NCBI RefSeq assembly: GCF_003391055.1
Contig: NZ_QUAJ01000014.1
Coordinates: 1 to 64,000, forward strand
Direction of reading: 5' to 3'
DNA length: 64,000 nucleotides
DNA from: Psychrilyobacter piezotolerans
Lineage (GTDB): Bacteria; Fusobacteriota; Fusobacteriia; Fusobacteriales; Fusobacteriaceae
Positions 63,174-64,000 of the stretch are shown here, one piece after another. The position numbers and the translations under genes were made by a program. Below the pieces are notes generated by a model that did not search any database, was not told the origin of the DNA, and was given only the letters and a program-made list of their open reading frames with translations. The stretch's first letter is position 1, and each line of letters opens with the position of its first letter.

Positions 63174-64000
63174 CTATCCCCTCCTTGCCTTTTTAATATA
63201 CATAATTCCTGTGAGTCCTGCCAGAAGCAGGTTAGGAAACCATATAGCGATTACCGGATTGATAGTCCCCTTGCTGGATAACACTACTGCTACATTGAAT
63301 AGGGTTATATATATAAATATCACTGCCATACTCAGTCCATAGCTGACACTTTTTCCGCTTCTATGGTGGCCCAAAGAAAATAATACCCCTAGGATTCCTA
63401 AAAATACTGCCGAAAACGGAGAAGCTAATTTTTTCTGCAGCTCTACCCTATAGGGTAAGATCTCTTCAGCAGCACTCTTATTCTCCTTTATTTTTTTTAT
63501 ATTTTTTAGGAGCATCACGGCAGACATAGTGTCTATCTCCTTTATCTCTACATCAAAATCAGAGAGAAATGAAGTCAGCGGATGAACCTGACTCTTAAAA
63601 CTTCCCCTTAACTTTTCCTTCCCCTCTTCGTCCAATTGATAAAAGGTCGCATCTTCTAAAGTCATAGCACCATCTTTCCAAGTAGTTCTGTCTGCCAGCA
63701 TGACATTTGGATAGATGTCTTTCTCACTCTTTTGAAAAATAACAACATCCTTTGCCTGGTTTGTTTTGGGGTCCAGCGTATCTATATAGATACTATATTC
63801 TCCTACATTTTCTAAAAACGTCTTCTCTGTCAATTGAAATGACGGTGTTTCAGTAGCAATTTTTACCCCTAAGGTCTCAGCTCTCACAAAAGATTCAGGT
63901 ATTATTTTCTCCTGCAAAAAAATAGTAAGAAAAAATATTCCCACCGACATAAAAAATGGTACTTTCAATATCTTATTCAGACTCATTCCTATAGATACCA
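63174..64000 (-). CDS. lptF: Lipopolysaccharide export permease LptF (YjgP family), partial
   Basis: At least 275 residues of an LptF/LptG-family permease; the reading frame is open through the end of the window, so the N-terminus (about 80 residues, the first one or two helices) lies beyond 64000. The in-frame ATG at 63986 is internal and should not be taken as the start. The central domain and the three C-terminal helices (IAIWFPNLLLAGLTG) are present. The gene abuts lptG with no gap. Together they indicate an outer membrane. Confidence 0.87.
   Translation of the reverse strand, partial: VSIGMSLNKILKVPFFMSVGIFFLTIFLQEKIIPESFVRAETLGVKIATETPSFQLTEKTFLENVGEYSIYIDTLDPKTNQAKDVVIFQKSEKDIYPNVMLADRTTWKDGAMTLEDATFYQLDEEGKEKLRGSFKSQVHPLTSFLSDFDVEIKEIDTMSAVMLLKNIKKIKENKSAAEEILPYRVELQKKLASPFSAVFLGILGVLFSLGHHRSGKSVSYGLSMAVIFIYITLFNVAVVLSSKGTINPVIAIWFPNLLLAGLTGIMYIKKARRG

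Noticed and set aside
63174-63986. Complete 270-residue LptF starting at ATG 63986
   Set aside because: The frame is open to the window edge and a normal LptF needs about 80 more N-terminal residues; the ATG is internal and has no ribosome site.
1-64000. tRNA, rRNA or tmRNA genes
   Set aside because: I looked in the spacers for cloverleaf-like or rRNA sequence and saw none; a covariance-model scan would be decisive.

Overview
The window is low-GC DNA (metabolic operons around 35% GC by eye, the defence genes lower). It combines Firmicute-like operon layouts (accD-accA-pfkA-pyk, PTS and ABC sugar operons) with genes that imply an outer membrane (LptF/LptG, an LPP20-like lipoprotein, a periplasmic ribose-binding protein with a cleavable signal peptide). 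That mix fits the Fusobacteriota, for example an Ilyobacter/Propionigenium/Psychrilyobacter-type fermenter; this is inferred from gene content, not from a marker gene.

1-13.6 kb: an L-ascorbate (ula) catabolic operon on the minus strand runs ulaG, ulaA, ulaB, ulaC, ulaD, ulaE, ulaF, two tiny ORFs, an HPr paralogue, a transaldolase and a split transketolase. A divergent XRE-type regulator precedes it. A frameshifted IS3-family element follows, and then a second, almost identical transketolase pair and second transaldolase, which belong to the next operon. The ula locus is therefore bracketed by 1.8-kb direct repeats.

13.6-20.4 kb: a ribose operon (rbsR, rbsK, rbsD, rbsA, rbsC, rbsB, a ROK sugar kinase, transaldolase, transketolase N and C). 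Both sugar operons deliver pentose phosphates and each carries its own transaldolase and transketolase. Next come methylglyoxal synthase, an ArsC-family protein and a lipoprotein phosphoesterase.

23.6-38.8 kb: a 12-gene myo-inositol operon (second iolG-like dehydrogenase, a complete sugar ABC importer, iolB, iolD, iolE, iolG, iolA, a large transaldolase, iolC, iolJ) with a divergent LacI-family regulator. Perfect TTTAAAACGTTTTAAA-type operators lie at both promoters.

38.8-44.1 kb: rplS, a YjjI/YjjW glycyl-radical enzyme pair and an ABC exporter. Just upstream of the exporter lies the last ~17 codons of a lost paralogue.

44.1-47.6 kb: a very AT-rich defence-like operon: an unrecognised helical protein, a CD-NTase (cyclic-oligonucleotide synthase), an E2-like protein fused to a SEC-C zinc motif, an S-4TM-type membrane effector and a 39-residue basic protein. 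It resembles an E2-only CBASS system with extra parts. About 1.3 kb of non-coding, repeat-rich DNA follows.

48.6-51.6 kb: metNIQ methionine importer. It is preceded by a promoter, a 19-codon leader peptide with four consecutive Met codons, a stem-loop and an intrinsic terminator: an apparent ribosome-mediated methionine attenuator.

51.6-64 kb: a DUF3179 protein with a membrane protein, accD-accA-pfkA-pyk, an LPP20-like lipoprotein, then rodA, dut, an M16 peptidase, lptG and a partial lptF. All coordinates, motifs and promoters were read by eye; no homology search or folding was run.
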